64,000 nucleotides of DNA, from the NCBI GenBank assembly GCA_030062745.1, contig CP099839.1, positions 44,156,796 to 44,220,795 on the forward strand, read 5' to 3'. Position 1 is the first letter of the stretch. Each line of letters starts with the position of its first letter. A program made the translations under genes and the position numbers. The DNA is from Capitulum mitella. Taxonomy: Eukaryota > Arthropoda > Thecostraca > Pollicipedomorpha > Pollicipedidae. The notes under the pieces are model-generated. The model saw only the letters and a program-made list of their open reading frames with translations. It ran no database searches and had not been told where the DNA came from. Shown in pieces: positions 29,831 to 42,299 of the stretch.

Positions 29831-30585
29831 ATAGTGGAAAACGTAATGGTTTTCAGTCACTCAGGTGAGTCAGTCAGGCATTCGGTCAGCAGTCTTGACA
29901 GTATCTGTTTTTCACAGCCTCACAGCAACATATGTTTCTACCAGTGTTTGCTGAGTGCTCATTACACCAGGTAATAAGGATGTCTGACTGGTTTACTTTT
30001 TGTTGGGTGTTTTTTGGGGGTGTGCTTGCTGTTCTTTTACCAGTTTCTTTTATTTGTCTTTTATATAAATCATGGGAAGGTCACTGGTCTCAATGTTAAT
30101 TGTGCACAGTCTTTCACAACATCTGGACTCTGTAATGCTAGATCTGTGAATATGAATTGAGTTAATTGTAATTACAAGTAACATCTAGTTGATTTGTCAT
30201 ATGTGGAAGATGATACATTTTGTTAGATATGCTTGATTTACAAAAACAATAAAGCATGGAAGGTGCGGTGTGACTCCTGAGGTTTCCTCCTTCCATACCA
30301 TCTGTCTTGTTTTCATGTCACTGCTCGGTTGGATTGTATGTAATGACGTCTGGATTGTTCAGCTGCCATTGGCATGCCAGACAGATCTAATTCAAAAAGA
30401 TTGAATCTGGTTGCAGCCTGCGTTAGAGGTGTCGTAAAAAATGGGCAGTTAATTTAATGCATGTCATTATTATGCAAAAAATGCCATTGAAATTTGTAAA
30501 TACAACACGTGGTAATAACGTGTAGTTTTGTACATGTAACCACATGTATGTCGTCTAGGACGCTTGTAACTATATTTGTAACTAC
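29831..30585. other. Intergenic, nothing recognised
   Basis: T-rich DNA without a recognisable coding frame. AACAATAAAGCATGG near 30245 contains an AATAAA but has no adjoining gene. Confidence 0.4.
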
Positions 30586-31129
30586 ATGTGCGCCCGCCCG
30601 CTCCGGCCTCTCCGTACCGGACAGCACGTCCTCATGCAGGACCTCAAGATTAGTCTGTGGGATCGGTCGAGGACCGTCATGGGCATTGACTGGCGACAAA
30701 ATTACCTGGCACGTATGCCCAGCGAGCGCATATACCGGCGCAACAGCCGGTATCTCCGGCCTCCGCGACCGCTCCTGACGGTCTTGCAAGGTGGCGACAG
30801 AGACTGAGACAACGGCGACGGCAGCTGCCTCGATTCCGGCAGCCGCCACGGCGGCGACGGCAACATTAAGGGCAATGGCAGCCGCGACGACGGCCCCGAC
30901 GACGTTGGATGTGGCGACTGCGGCGGCCTTCGTGTCAACGGCGTTGCGTGTGGCAGCGACCGCATGGACCCTAGAACTCCGGCAGTATTGCCCGCGAGTC
31001 GGGCTGCGGACTGGACTCGGGCTGCGAGGACGCCAGTGGCCGCAGAAACCCTCGGTTAACTGGTCTGAGCCAGCGTATCGTTACGTGTGGAAGGTACGGC
31101 AGCAGAGTAGTAGCCAGGCCAAACAGTGA
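30586..31129 (+). pseudogene. Ty3/gypsy pol C-terminal fragment
   Basis: Reads TGQHVLMQDLKISLWDRS then ARMPSERIYRRNSRYLRPPR, which resembles the C-terminal integrase tail of gypsy pols (VLVQ-P-T-LWD...G-V, then RRNRR-LRP). After a frameshift it continues as a Thr/Ala-rich tail. It is a separate insertion from the 24-27 kb element and on the opposite strand. Confidence 0.65.
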
Positions 31130-31786
31130 TGATCGGTTTCGTGGGGGTGACTCCATTGTTATTGGCTGCTGCTTTGTTCTGTTTGCGGTGGTGTGTATGG
31201 TCGCAAGTGAGGGTTGGTCTCCTCCACGTCTTAGGGTGAAGTGTTTTGTCGCCATGACTGCGCTGGGATCGGACGCCGGCGCCTGCGGCCCGCTGACCCG
31301 GCGGGCCTTTGCGGCCGACCGGTTGACCGTATCTAGCCTTTGGCGGTAGTCGTACCATCCTACCTGACGTGCACTTGTCGGGAGGACCGAATACAGTCTG
31401 AAGAGAGAGCCCAGCTTTGAGAGGTGTCCCGGTCTGCCGCGTTGCTCGGAAAAGTGTCCCGGCCTGCCGCTCCACTCGGAGACACGTCATGGCCGTATTG
31501 AGAAATGTTGAAATATATCACCGTGCTTCATGTCTATTTACTATCATTATTAAAAGAAAAAACGATGCGAATGGTTCGCTGGGGTGCTTAAAGTCAAAGC
31601 CCGTGCTGAGCAGTGCTTATACAGACTGTCATCCACCGGATCGCGCCATGCCAACCTAATTGCATAATTCGGAGGCGAAAGTTGAACGTGCGGGTGATCA
31701 CGTGACCCAGACGATCACGCGGTAGTCAGCATCTCCTTCAATGGGTCGCTTGGAGGGTTAAGTGGCCTCCAGGAGAAAAAGTGAGG

Positions 31787-31866
31787 GCCGCGACGATTTG
31801 AACCCACCTGGCCATGGTGGACAGCGGCAATAAGCGTTGAACCAAGTGAGCCATCGACACGGCAGT
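31787..31866 (-). repeat. tRNA-derived sequence (SINE head or tRNA pseudogene)
   Basis: The minus strand contains an A-box-like TGGCTCACTTGGTTCAACG and a B-box-like GGTTCAAATC at tRNA spacing. The acceptor and T stems do not pair well and no CCA-end context is seen. It is therefore not a working tRNA; a SINE head is likely. Confidence 0.6.
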
Positions 31867-32475
31867 CACATAATACATGCACCTTTCTTACGAATTACTA
31901 TTTTGCTTTCATGGAAACATGGCATACCGCATGATATTGTGTCCGTTAAAAAAGGGGTGAAGGTGAAGCACAAGGGTCCGACGGCCGAAATCTGGGCTGA
32001 TTTTTCAATGCCCATGGCGGGCGCTGACGGAGTCACTCCCAGTGACGTCACACAGAGGCTTGCGCAGAGTAAATAAATCGCTTGGTGACCATATCTCCTA
32101 TAGAAGGCCTTGGTTTCTAGGGACTTCTACGGCCTTGGGTTTCTCGAGCTGGAATTGGCCCCCAGCGACGCCGGTGATCTGTGCTGCGGGCGCAGTTTAA
32201 AGAGAGTTCGTCTGATCTTATCGGTTTCCCAAAGACATTCCAGTGGATACTTGACCCTAGCTTTGATTTATGACAGTAATAAAGAGTGCATCTGGGGCTT
32301 AAAAAACGATAATTCACGCAAATAATTTTAATTTTTCCAATCCGCGATATCGATAACTGCGTAGGTGCGAATACAACACTACAGGGGCCCCAGCAAAAGC
32401 AACCAATTAGCGGGCTGGAAACGATCGGTACAAAAAAATGGCGCACCCGAGACAAAACAAGATCGCAGAATGCTC

Positions 32476-32707
32476 ACATGTTCATGAAGTCAGACGACTG
32501 ACTGACGCCGAGGAGGCACAAGACTTGACCCAAGACTTTGGACACCTGAGCCCAAGAGGCTGTGTATCCTAACCCAAAAACAAAGAAACAAACATGTTCA
32601 TGAAGTCAAGACGACTGACTGACGCCCGATGAGACACAAAACTTGACCCACACCTGAGCCCAAGATGCTGTGTCCTAACTCACAAACAAACAATGTTCAT
32701 GAAGTCA
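32476..32707 (+). repeat. About 113-bp tandem repeat, two and a fraction copies
   Basis: Units begin ATGTTCATGAAGTCAGACGA near 32478, 32593 and 32693. Each contains GACTGACTGACGCC, CACCTGAGCCCAAGA and TCCTAAC. The third copy is truncated. Confidence 0.85.
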
Positions 32708-33296
32708 TCTTAGGTTACGAAAGGTTATTGGCAGTCTCAACCAAAGGTAACTTTATATGCCTGTAGTAGGGAGCTTGATAATGGTTTAGCAGGCCTCCCA
32801 CTTCTCATAACTCTAGAAATCCATGCAGCTACCTAGCCATGTTGGTACCAAAAGATGCGCTATGAAAAAATAGCCGGGTCGAACGCATTTCACACCTTAT
32901 CGATGCCACAACTTCCCAAAAATAACCCTTAGAAGTGATCCATTAACCCACCGCATTCACAACTGGCACGAGTACAGATAACGAAGCATCTCAGCGAGAC
33001 GGATCAACGCTAACAGACAAGGTTTGGCAGTTCACAAGTGTCGTGAAATATGACGTCACCGAAAAACTCCCTTAAAAACGCAACAGTCTAGAAATCCGTA
33101 ATAAGAGGCAGCAACACTGCAAAGATTCGTATGGAACAAGGGCGTTGGAACCAGGGGGAGGGAGGCAGCTGTCTCCCAACTTTGGGCAACATTTAACTTC
33201 CTATGGCGTTGCATGGAAAAAAACGAGACAAATATCGCTCCATAGAGATTCCATGGAGATCCCCGTCTCCATAGAGATTCCATCGCTCCTGGTATG

Positions 33297-33795
33297 GAAA
33301 AGTTTGGTAGACAAAGGTTCGTACGGGAGAAAGTTCGAAAGGAAAAAGGTTCGTAGTTAAAGGTTCATAAACATAAGGTTTGTATCGGAAACGGTTCGTT
33401 CCGGTTTTGCGCTGAAGATGTGGTACAGGACACTAGAGGCCGCAGGCCGATAGATGGTGCGATCGGACTTGGCTTGGTCCAATAAAGAGTCAGTCCAAAG
33501 GTTAGGTTAGGTTAGGTTATGTTAGGTTCGGCTACGCTGGGTTAGTCTCGGATACTATTATAGGTCCGTCCCATTTCCAATGCGAACGTTTTCCGATACG
33601 AAGCACAAGTTTACGAGCTTTTTGTTACGAGCCTTTTTCCTAACAGACCTTTCCCGTTACGAATATTTTTTCTGACTAGCATTTTCCATACGACCTTTCC
33701 AGTACCGGCCTTTTTCATTACGAACCTTTTCCGATAAGAACCTTTTCCGATACGAACCTTATGCATACGATCCTTTGGCTACGAACCTTTTCCCA
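33297..33795. mobile_element. Inverted-repeat element with AGGTTCGTA-type motif arrays, copy 2
   Basis: The left side carries AAAGGTTCGTACGGGAGAAA-type units. The right side carries at least six CCTTTTCCGATACGAACCTT-type units in reverse orientation. The centre has GGTTAGGTTAGGTTAGG and a TGGTGCGATCGGACTTGG block also found in the reverse complement of copy 1. Confidence 0.6.
33501..33528 (+). repeat. Interstitial TTAGG-like array
   Basis: GTTAGGTTAGGTTAGGTTAT followed by GTTAGG. These are telomere-type units, one mutated. Confidence 0.85.
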
Positions 33796-34419
33796 TGAAA
33801 CCTGATCTCCCAACTCAGTACCCTTCCATTCCCGTCCAATTACAGTCATCTCTATCCACATTCCATCCAGGTCCCCCTTCATACCCCAGTGTTATCCCAA
33901 TTTTCCTTCTCAGTCCTTCCATCCTTGGCACACATGTCTGTCCTTGTCCGATCCCGGTCGACCTCTCTGTCCCATTCCAGAAGTCTTTTATTTCGAATTT
34001 AGAAACTGTTGTTTTTGTGGAATTCTTTCATGGACGTCATATTTCACGATACTTGTGAACTGCCGACCCTTACCAGTTTTTGTTGACCTGTTTCGTGGAG
34101 ATGCTCCGTGCCTCGTACTCGTGCGAATTGAGGACTCCGTGGGCAACTGGACCATGTCTAAGAGGGTATTTCTGGGAAATTATGATGTTGATAAGGCAGA
34201 AAATGCTTTCCATTGGGCCATGTTCTTACAGTGCATCTTTTGGTACCAATATGGCGAGGCAACTACCTGGGGTTCTGGAATTAAGAGAAGTGGGAAGCCT
34301 GCTCAACCAGTACCGGAAGCTTTCCATACCAAATGAAGTTACTGGTATGGGACCCCATACCAGTATCTTGATTAGTTCATGTGCTTTCTTGCATTGTAAA
34401 ATAAAGTACTGGAGATACG

Positions 34420-35649
34420 TTAACCCACGCACGACCGTCGGTCCGTTGCGATCATGCGCGACTGGGGCGGGGGCTGTTCGCCGCCCCCCTCTAACTCGCG
34501 AACGGTTAGTCGCACAATAAAAAATAAGCACGCCGTTGGAAAGCTCGTGACGAGTAGAGCTCGAAACTGGACCCATTTTTAGTTTTAGATAATATGTAAG
34601 CAATTTACGCCCTATGTATGTTTTCTCATAGCCAACTGCATGAGACCGAGAAATGGCCTGAATCTCAAGGGCTGTGACTAATAACGCACAAATAAAGGCA
34701 CCAGCGCACAAGTAAAGGTTCGCAAATGCCGATACACATGTAACTTCTCGGATTTGTTCAATATAGACGCCAAAACGTCGAGTTAAAGACGCGGCAATTC
34801 TCGTGCCGGCTGTCGGCGTGCGCTGCAGCCGTACGCAGTAACAAATTGACGGGAACTAATTTTTAGCGTTCCTTTATTTCCACGAAAGAAGTCTGTCCAT
34901 GTACATCTTATTGGTCTTAGTGGTTCTTGTAATGTTTTTTTTTATGCTTAGATTTTGGAAAAATTAATTGGTCACCAATCTACACAAATGGCGGAGCTTT
35001 ATTGGCGAGAGCCTGTTTATTTCCAAAATATGCATTTTTTAAAAACTTTTTCAGGCTCCTGGTATTACTTACGTCTGTGCGAGCTAGTTCTGCCATTTTC
35101 TACCATTTTGAGTAACTCATCGCTGATTTTGACGGTGGTACATTTTGGCCCACTACAGTTATTCGTGACCTGACCTCAGGTCAATGGCTGGAAGTCATTG
35201 ATACTTTGCCCAATAACGGTAACTAGATACCTGCTTCACTCCACACTAAAAATGTTATGAAATATTCCGTCGATTTCCGAAAAAAACGACGACGTGTCTT
35301 AAAAATGGGCTTGACCTTAGGTCAATGACCCGGAAAATTCCGAAAAATCTGAGACAGGAGATTTGTTGCATCTATCGGGATCACTATTCCCTGAAAGTAA
35401 AACTGAAATGTGTTCTTTTGCGAAAAAGTTACAGAGCGCTAAGTTTTTTGACATAGGTCTGTTTGACCTGACCTAGCTCAGGCACCTGACCTAACCTGAG
35501 ATCAAGATTTTGACACAAGATGTGAAAATGATGAAGCAAAAGGTACACAAAGTTTCGTGGCTCTGTATTTGTTCGTTTTCTCGCAATTTCTTTCCCCCAG
35601 AAAAACCTCGGGGGGGCTGTCAACAGCCCCCCAGTAAACGGCGGGTTAA
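34420..35649. mobile_element. TTAA-bounded miniature transposon, family B copy 2
   Basis: TTAACCC...GGGTTAA, about 1.23 kb, roughly 80 percent or more alike by eye to 12470-13707 over its whole length and in the same orientation. It holds CTGACCTCAGGTCAATGG and other TGACCT motifs and G-run/C-run hairpins near both ends. No ORF has a domain. Confidence 0.88.
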
Positions 35650-36240
35650 GAATGCCAGATTTTAGGGAGTGGTGAATTAGTTTTTCTATACCAAAATGCG
35701 TTTCAATTCTTCACCCATGGTCTAAATGGTACCTGTATGAATGAACTCTGACATTGGTTATTTGTTTCTCTGAGACAATTCATTCCTTTACTTATGAGTA
35801 TTTTTGCTTATAGTAGCCAGCAAGGTAGATACATATGGATTTTTACATCAGTCTGTACAATTAAACAATTAGTATAATTTTTACTAGTCATTTTCATACA
35901 GCACATGAGAATACATCTTTCTTACATAGTCAAACACTTAAAAATTCCATTCATTTGCAACAGTTTTTGTCATCCATCTCAGGGCACGTGGTAAACCCTG
36001 CAATGCTAGGTACAGCCAAGACAAAAAATACTGAATAGCATGCAAAAAAAAAACAACAATACATTTCAGGTGGGGCAGCTCAGCTGGGGCGTGGTCACCG
36101 ATACCATCCTGCATTGTGTGGGCTATCTGCCGATGAGCCCAGAGCCTAACTATGCGGGGTACAACAACTTCCAGAGCGTACTCCGGGAGCTTTGAACTAC
36201 CCGCAGCCCCTCCCCCCAGCGCCAATGTTCGGCGCGCTGC
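35650..36240. other. Intergenic, nothing recognised
   Basis: AT-rich up to about 36060 and then rising in GC. The 154-aa minus-strand ORF at 35938-36402 crosses low-complexity GC-rich repeats and has no recognised domain. Confidence 0.4.
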
Positions 36241-36244
36241 TGCG

Positions 36245-36505
36245 GCGCCGGCCGCTCGGGATGCCTGAACTCTTCGGTGGCGCCGGATGCTCCGATCACA
36301 TCGACCCCTCTGCGCGCTCCGCGGCGGCGCCGGCGACGCTGGATGCGCAGACTCCTCGGCCGGTACCGCGGTGACGCGGGCAGTGCCAACTGCTCGGAGC
36401 ACTGCGGTGGCGCCTGCCGCGCCGGATGTACCGATCCCTCAGTGAGCTCGGCGGCGGCGCCAGCCGCTCCGGATGTGCAGACTCCTCGACGACTCGACGG
36501 CGACG
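36245..36505. repeat. 129-bp GC-rich tandem duplication
   Basis: Two diverged units share GGTGGCGCC, GCGGCGGCGCC and GATGTGCAGACTCCTCG (or GCAGACTCCTCGG) at 129-bp offset. The ORFs read through on both strands, which fits repeat composition rather than selection for coding. Confidence 0.65.
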
Positions 36506-36879
36506 GCGACCGCCTCAATGATACTGCCGATGGTCGGGCACCAGGATTTACATAGGAATGCATACGTTGTGGGCCATCGGAGGGCTTCGGACGCGGACCA
36601 GAGATGGAAGCCTCTTTCTTGAAAGCCACCATCAGCTGGGGCATCTCCGCAACGTCCGGGTAGCCCTTCGGAGTTCGTTCGTGTCGCTTGGCGACATTTC
36701 CCTTTCCTGGCTGTGCACAGGGACTAGCCTATAAACAGTAATTGGTTTCAGTGATGTGTGACGACTAACCAGCTTATATTTGAACAACGCATTGCCTGTT
36801 AGAATCTCAGCATGTAGACTGCAAACGGCCAAAAGGCTTTGTGTGTCGTGAAGAGAGGACCGTGGTCTGAATGAGCGTT

Positions 36880-38920
36880 TAAGGGCCCTTGCAGACTTGT
36901 AGGGGAGTTCACTTCTTGTCTGGGGAGGGCCCCATGTCGGCACATAAAGGGCCTCTGTCAGCCTCTGAAGGACCTCCTTTCGGCCTGGAAGAAGGTCCCT
37001 GCCCCTGCCTCCAGAGGTCGACAAGGACCCTTTACAGGCGGATAGGGTGCCCTTTATAGACAGGCAGTGACCCCCTGGCCGAGAGGGGTCCCTAAACGAT
37101 CAATCGGGGTTCCCTGCTTTCCTGTAAAGATGTCCCTGCCGACCTGTAACAGACACCCGTCAGTTCGGCAGGAATGTCTTTACAGGAGAGCATGGGCCAC
37201 TTTTACTCTTCATTGAGGCCCCTTTACAAACCGACAGTAATTTAAACCACATGTGGCCCCACTGATTACGAGGGCCAGGCGCGTATCCAAAGGGGGAGCA
37301 ATTGGGGCGATCGCCCCTCCCCCTGAGGCCTGAGAAAGGGCCGCTGTCAAACTTAAAAGGAGCCAGAAGGGGCCCTGTATGAGCTTCACGGAGTCTCCTT
37401 AAGAGCCTGCTGGAGGGTTATATGACCTCTGAGACTCACAGAGGGCCCCTGAAACTCCCAAAGAGCCCCTGGGACCACAACGAGGCCCCAACACGGCAGA
37501 GTGTCCCTGAGATCGTCAGATGGTTCATAGGGCCCCTGAGATGGCCAAAATGAAGACTGGGTCCCTAGGGGGCCCCTGTTAATGAAAAGCTGAAGGTTCT
37601 TGATGTAGTCAGAGAGCCTCCGGGAGGGTTAAGGAGACCGTGACACGGTAAGATGGCCCCTAAGATGGAAAAAAGGGCCCTTGAAGCTCTTCAAGGGCCC
37701 CAACACGGCAAAGGGTCCATGAGATCGCTAAAATTGCCAGAGAGGCACCTGAGATGGAAAGAACTTAAGAGGGTGTCTAGCACGGCATAAAGAGACCCTG
37801 GCTAGCCGGAGGAGCCCCCCGAAGGGGGATTCGTCGGCGACATTCTCGAACTCGAGAGGAGCCACAAATGGGCTACACTGGCCTTTTTGAAAGCTTGAGG
37901 GATTCTTGATGCTGTGAGGAGCTCCCGGGAAGGTCAGGTGATTTCTGAGACCTCAAGATGGGCCCGTACACCGCAGATGACCTCTAAGACCGACAAAAAG
38001 GTCGCAGGGCCCCTGCCAGGCAAAGACGATAAGAGGGTCCCTCAGACGGTATTTGGGTTTTATGGGCGCTGGACGGCCAGAGGATCCCCGAGTGTAATAA
38101 GTGGGCTTCTGGCACGGGCAAGGTCCCCCTGAGACGCCAGTGCCCTGAAGCGCCAACAAAAGCCCCTTGTTAAGGCTAGAGGGGCCCTTAAAAGACTGCC
38201 AGACATACCTCGTGTAACAGAGGAAGACCCCTGATACAGCCATGAGTACCACCGGAGACGTTCAGATGGCATATGACACTGCACAGAGGCCCTGAAATTA
38301 CCAAAAGGTCTTTTGTAACTGCCAGAGGGCCCCTGAGATGGCAAAAATGTTTCCCAGGGACGATAAGAGGGGTACCCACGACCACAGGGAGTCCACTTAG
38401 ACTGTTAGAGAGGGGCCTTTGAGGCTGCTGACTAGAAGTCTCTAGCAATAGGGGTCTCTGGGGCGACCAGAGAGGCCGCTGAAACTACTAGACCTTGAGA
38501 CGTTCAGACTGCTCCTGAAATGACCAAAGGACCTAGAGGATTGCCAGAGTTGCTTCTGTTACGGCATAGAGAAACTTATAGAGGGCTTTTCTTAGTGCCT
38601 GTCGGGCTCCTTAGGCGACCGCAGGCACTAAAAACCCCTGATACAGCCATGGGTACCACCGGAGACAGAAACGTCCCAGTGACGACAGGAGGGAACGCGA
38701 AATAGCTTATGGGTCCTTGAAACTGCCAGATGGGTCCCTGAGACTGTCCGAGGTACCCCTGAAACTGCCAAAGGAGCGCCTGAGACGTCCCGCGGGACAC
38801 GTGGAACTGCAAAAGGAACCTAAGATCACTAGAGGGTCTTGAAACGGCAGACGGCCCGAGGACACCTAAGACGGCCCGAAAGTGCTGCTATAACTCCAAG
38901 AGGCGACCTAAACTAAGCTG
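36880..38920. repeat. Long degenerate about 20-bp GC-rich array
   Basis: Roughly 2 kb built from variants of GGGCCCCTGAGATGGCCAAA and, at its left end, GGGGCCCCTGCCGGCCTGTA. Periods are mostly 18-21 bp. Almost every unit keeps a GGGCCCCTG-like core while the rest varies. No gene is seen inside. Confidence 0.85.
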
Positions 38921-39589
38921 ACAAAAAAATTCCCAGAAGCTACGGGATTGGGGGGGAACAGACGGGCTCCTGGACTGGATACAGACACGACATTTGAAAT
39001 GGAGGGAGGTACGGAACGATCTAAAATCTCGCCGTTTTTGTCATATTTTGACTGCTTTGTTTGGGAACAAAACGCAAAATTTTTCCTTAAATGAGGTGAC
39101 GTGTTTGAATTTCCTCGGTTATTTTATATTGTAAAAAAAAATCCATCATTTTTCATATCTCAGGAACAAAAAATGGGCCTCGCTCTGACCATCCGCCTCC
39201 ACCTTCCCCTGCTTGGTGAAATCCTGGATCCGCTCTTCGCGAGGGCCCCAATTGTTTACGAGGGCCCCTTTGATCCGGTTTGCCCCCCTCCCGGGCGAAG
39301 TCCTGGCTACGCCCCTGTGACTATCTATTCACAGGACGCAAAGCAGACGTAACACAAATAGGAATACACGCCAGGCTCAACGAGTACACCACAGTCAAAT
39401 CGTTCATATTCACGGACGGGTTTAAAAACGGCGTCCCCTCCTCCTAAAAAAACCGCGCCCAGTACGTGTGGTGGCCAGGACCATTTCGCTGTGGGGCCGG
39501 CGTGTCCGTGTCGTTGAGATGCCGCTTCCGGTGCCGATCCCTCCGGTTCTACCGGTAGGGACCGTCTACCGGCTTCGGCTCGACCTTGG

Positions 39590-40800
39590 AGCCGTTCCAT
39601 CCCCGTCCGCGGCGCCTTCGGAGCTGAAGCCGCCGTTGCCGCAGGGGACCGCCAACGGCACCAGCCTTTCCAGGAGGACGACGCCGTCCACACGATGCAC
39701 GCGGTTCGAGAGCCTGACGGTGGCATGGCTCAGTCGGGTGACCAGAATGGCGTGCTCAAAACCTTGCGTACCCCGTCTGGAGTGCCAACCCGGTATCTTG
39801 TGGACTCGGGCTCAGAGTGCAACGGGATTTTTCTGCACGAGTACGAGCGCTTCACAGGAACACTGCGCATGTTAGTCTGCGGCGTGCTGTGTCTAGCCTT
39901 CGTGTGCACGATGGTGCACATATGTGCACAATCGGTGTCACGCGTCTTCGACCGGCCAATAACTCGTCTGGTCGGTCATGCTCCGGCGTCGTTAGTGCTA
40001 CCGCTGGTGACGTGCTCCCCGCCCTCTGTTTGACTGCATTCGTGCCCCTGGGTCTGATCACTGTCAAGGACGTGGGCCCCCTCTTCTGTGTTCCCAGGGT
40101 GGGGCTGGACCTCTTCCTCACCGCCCGGCCCATCCGAGCTCTGAACCTGGGTTCGCAGACCCCCTCACGGAGACAGGGGTCACCGCCCAGTTCCAGGATG
40201 TCTTCGATATCAGTGCCGTGGGTCAGGTCGTTTACAATTATGACATTGTGACTGGCCCAGTGTGACAACGGTGTGACAACGGACAACCCTTCCCGTCAAG
40301 TCCGTTCCCATGTGCGAGACAAGCTGAAAGCCGGGCTCGACAAGCTAGAGGCACAGGGACTGATTACTGCAATCGCAGCCCCATTGGCATGGGTGTCGAA
40401 CCTGGTGGATATCGGCTCGTGCCTGGATCCCAGGGCCGCCAGTCAGGCGATCCGGCGCGAGCACGATCCGACTCCGACCCTGGATGAGGTGACCTCGCGT
40501 CTGCATGATGCGTAGGTGTTCTCTGTTGGTGACGCCAGTCGCGCGTTTTGACAGGTCGGCCTGTCTTAGGCGTCCGCTGATCTCTACTGCCACCGCACAC
40601 CAAGCCGGCACAGGTGGAAATGTCTCCCATATGATATCTGGTCGGCTCCGAAATTGTGGCAGCGCATGATGCACGGGCTGATTAGAGATATGGGTGGTGT
40701 CGAAATGATCGCGGACGATTTCATCGTTTACGAGTTCGTGGTGACCCGTGAGCTTACAGACCTGGATCACGACGCCAATGTTCCGTTTATGGAATAGCCT
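39590..40800 (+). pseudogene. Ty3/gypsy gag-protease-RT debris
   Basis: Frames read DQNGVLKTLRTPSGVPTRYL, LVDSGSECNGIF (protease-like, Asp-Ser-Gly), then VRSHVRDKLKAGLDKLEAQG and IRREHDPTPTLDEVTSRLHD. After a stop come VGDASRAF, ASADLYCHRTPS, SAPKLWQRMMHGLIRDMGGV and EMIADDFIVYE of the RT palm. There are several stops and a deletion between WVSNLV and CLDPR. It is a different lineage from the 24-27 kb copy. Confidence 0.82.
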
Positions 40801-40829
40801 CAAGGCAATGAGGATGCACATGCACACTG

Positions 40830-42250
40830 AAACCTACAATACCGAGGTCAGGTCAAAGAGCTCATCCTCCAAGAAATTATAATCCTTACAGGTTGTTAAG
40901 ATCGGACGGATTTTTATGACATCTACAGGAATAATAGAAAGAAATAGGCATAACAATTAGTATATTTCGCTTTTTCGGAATATAGTAAGTCAGTGACACA
41001 AGGTCAGGTCACGTTTGGGCGCGTTTAAGATTTGGCCTAGATTTCAGCAAATTTCTGCACGTTTTATGCCAAAAACATGGCTAACGGCATGTGCAACCAT
41101 CATATTACTAGTACAAGCGTGACCTTCGCTCAGGTCATGACCCCTGATGTGGGTAACTCCCGCAGCACACGAAAACCAAAACTGTCTGCTTAAAAATGAT
41201 GATTTATTATTTTCTAAGGTTGAAATAGGTGTACAAATCAAATTTAGCCCAAAAAATTGACCCATGTCACACCTTCAGTCAAAATAAGGTCGCCGGAGGT
41301 CATCAAAGGCTTATGACCTATAGTGACCTCACTTGATACAGGCTGACCTTCAGGGCAGTAACAGAAACTTACCACGTGTTTTAATATGCTACGGGCGTCA
41401 TCTGCAATCCAACCCGTGACCAAATCACCGGGTAAGTTGAGGCGTGATACATCATAATAGAGCTCAAACGTGCATAAAATTAGGTCGTGGCTCCACCCAG
41501 GCACGTAGCCAGGATTGCCCTAAGGGAGGAGGCAAATGTTAGATTTTGTCATCTGCCACTGGCGTACGACAAAGTTTATACGAAACGCAGTAACTTTATG
41601 TACCTGACCTTATACTTAACCCTCGGGAATACATATAATGTTTGCTTTTGCAACACATAAATGACCACTATTCCATATTCGTGCGAAATCGCCATATATC
41701 TAGTGTAGACCGCTTGGCTCGGGGGGGTCACGGCCCCCATGGTCCCCCTTTGGCTACGTCCATGGCTTGACCTGACCTCATTTATTTATTGTGTCATTGT
41801 GATATGGGTGTTTTCAACACTTATTGAGTGTTTTGTTTATAATCATCTTAACATTTCATCAAAAAGAAGATCAGAACGACCACTTTCTATTCTTTTCTCT
41901 CCGTTCCTATCTCGGTCCGGGCGAAAGGCGTCTTGAGGCCCGGCCGGGCGCTCAGCCACGGGTCACAAGTCTTGCCAACGAGACCGATTCAGGATTTTGT
42001 CACTGATTTTCAAACTGGACTGCCCTCGGCGACAGCTACCGGCGAGCTTACTCGTACCAATGCGAGTATTTGACCTAAAATTTTACTACCATGGTAACGA
42101 GTCACGGTTCAGATTACCAACACTGACTCACGACATGACCTGTGGTGGCCGTCATAAGCGCCACGACTTTGAAAAGAGAGTAAGCTGTAGCTTGGTAAGC
42201 TTGGTCACTGCGCCAATGAGTGGCATTGCCCGCAATCATTTTTCTCCGTG
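40830..42250. repeat. AGGTCA/TGACCT-rich sequence
   Basis: Contains more than a dozen AGGTCA or TGACCT hexamers, for example GGTCAGGTCA at two places, GGAGGTCATCAAAGG and GACCTGACCTCA. TTAACCCTCGGG at about 41619 resembles a TTAA element end. Probably one or more decayed TTAA elements. No coding domain. Confidence 0.5.
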
Positions 42251-42299
42251 ACATCTTGAAATAGGCTGCAGCTGCCAGAAATTGCAGACTTCGCCAGAA

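Larger units (their letters stand above)
32770..34330. mobile_element. Large diverged inverted repeat with a nested element
   Basis: Segment 32775-33065 matches the reverse complement of 34030-34325 along its length. Shared blocks include TTGGTACCAAAAGATGC, CCCACTTCTC and GGCAGTTCACAAGT. The arms differ at many sites. Between them lies the AGGTTCGTA-motif element at 33297-33795. The 130-aa ORF at 33944-34336 lies mainly in the right arm and has no recognised domain. Confidence 0.6.

Noticed and set aside
31787-31866. Functional tRNA gene
   Set aside because: A and B boxes are present, but the acceptor and T stems do not pair, so it is listed as tRNA-derived repeat.
33944-34336. 130-aa ORF in the right arm of the long inverted repeat
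   Set aside because: The matching left arm is interrupted by stops in the corresponding frame, and no domain is visible.
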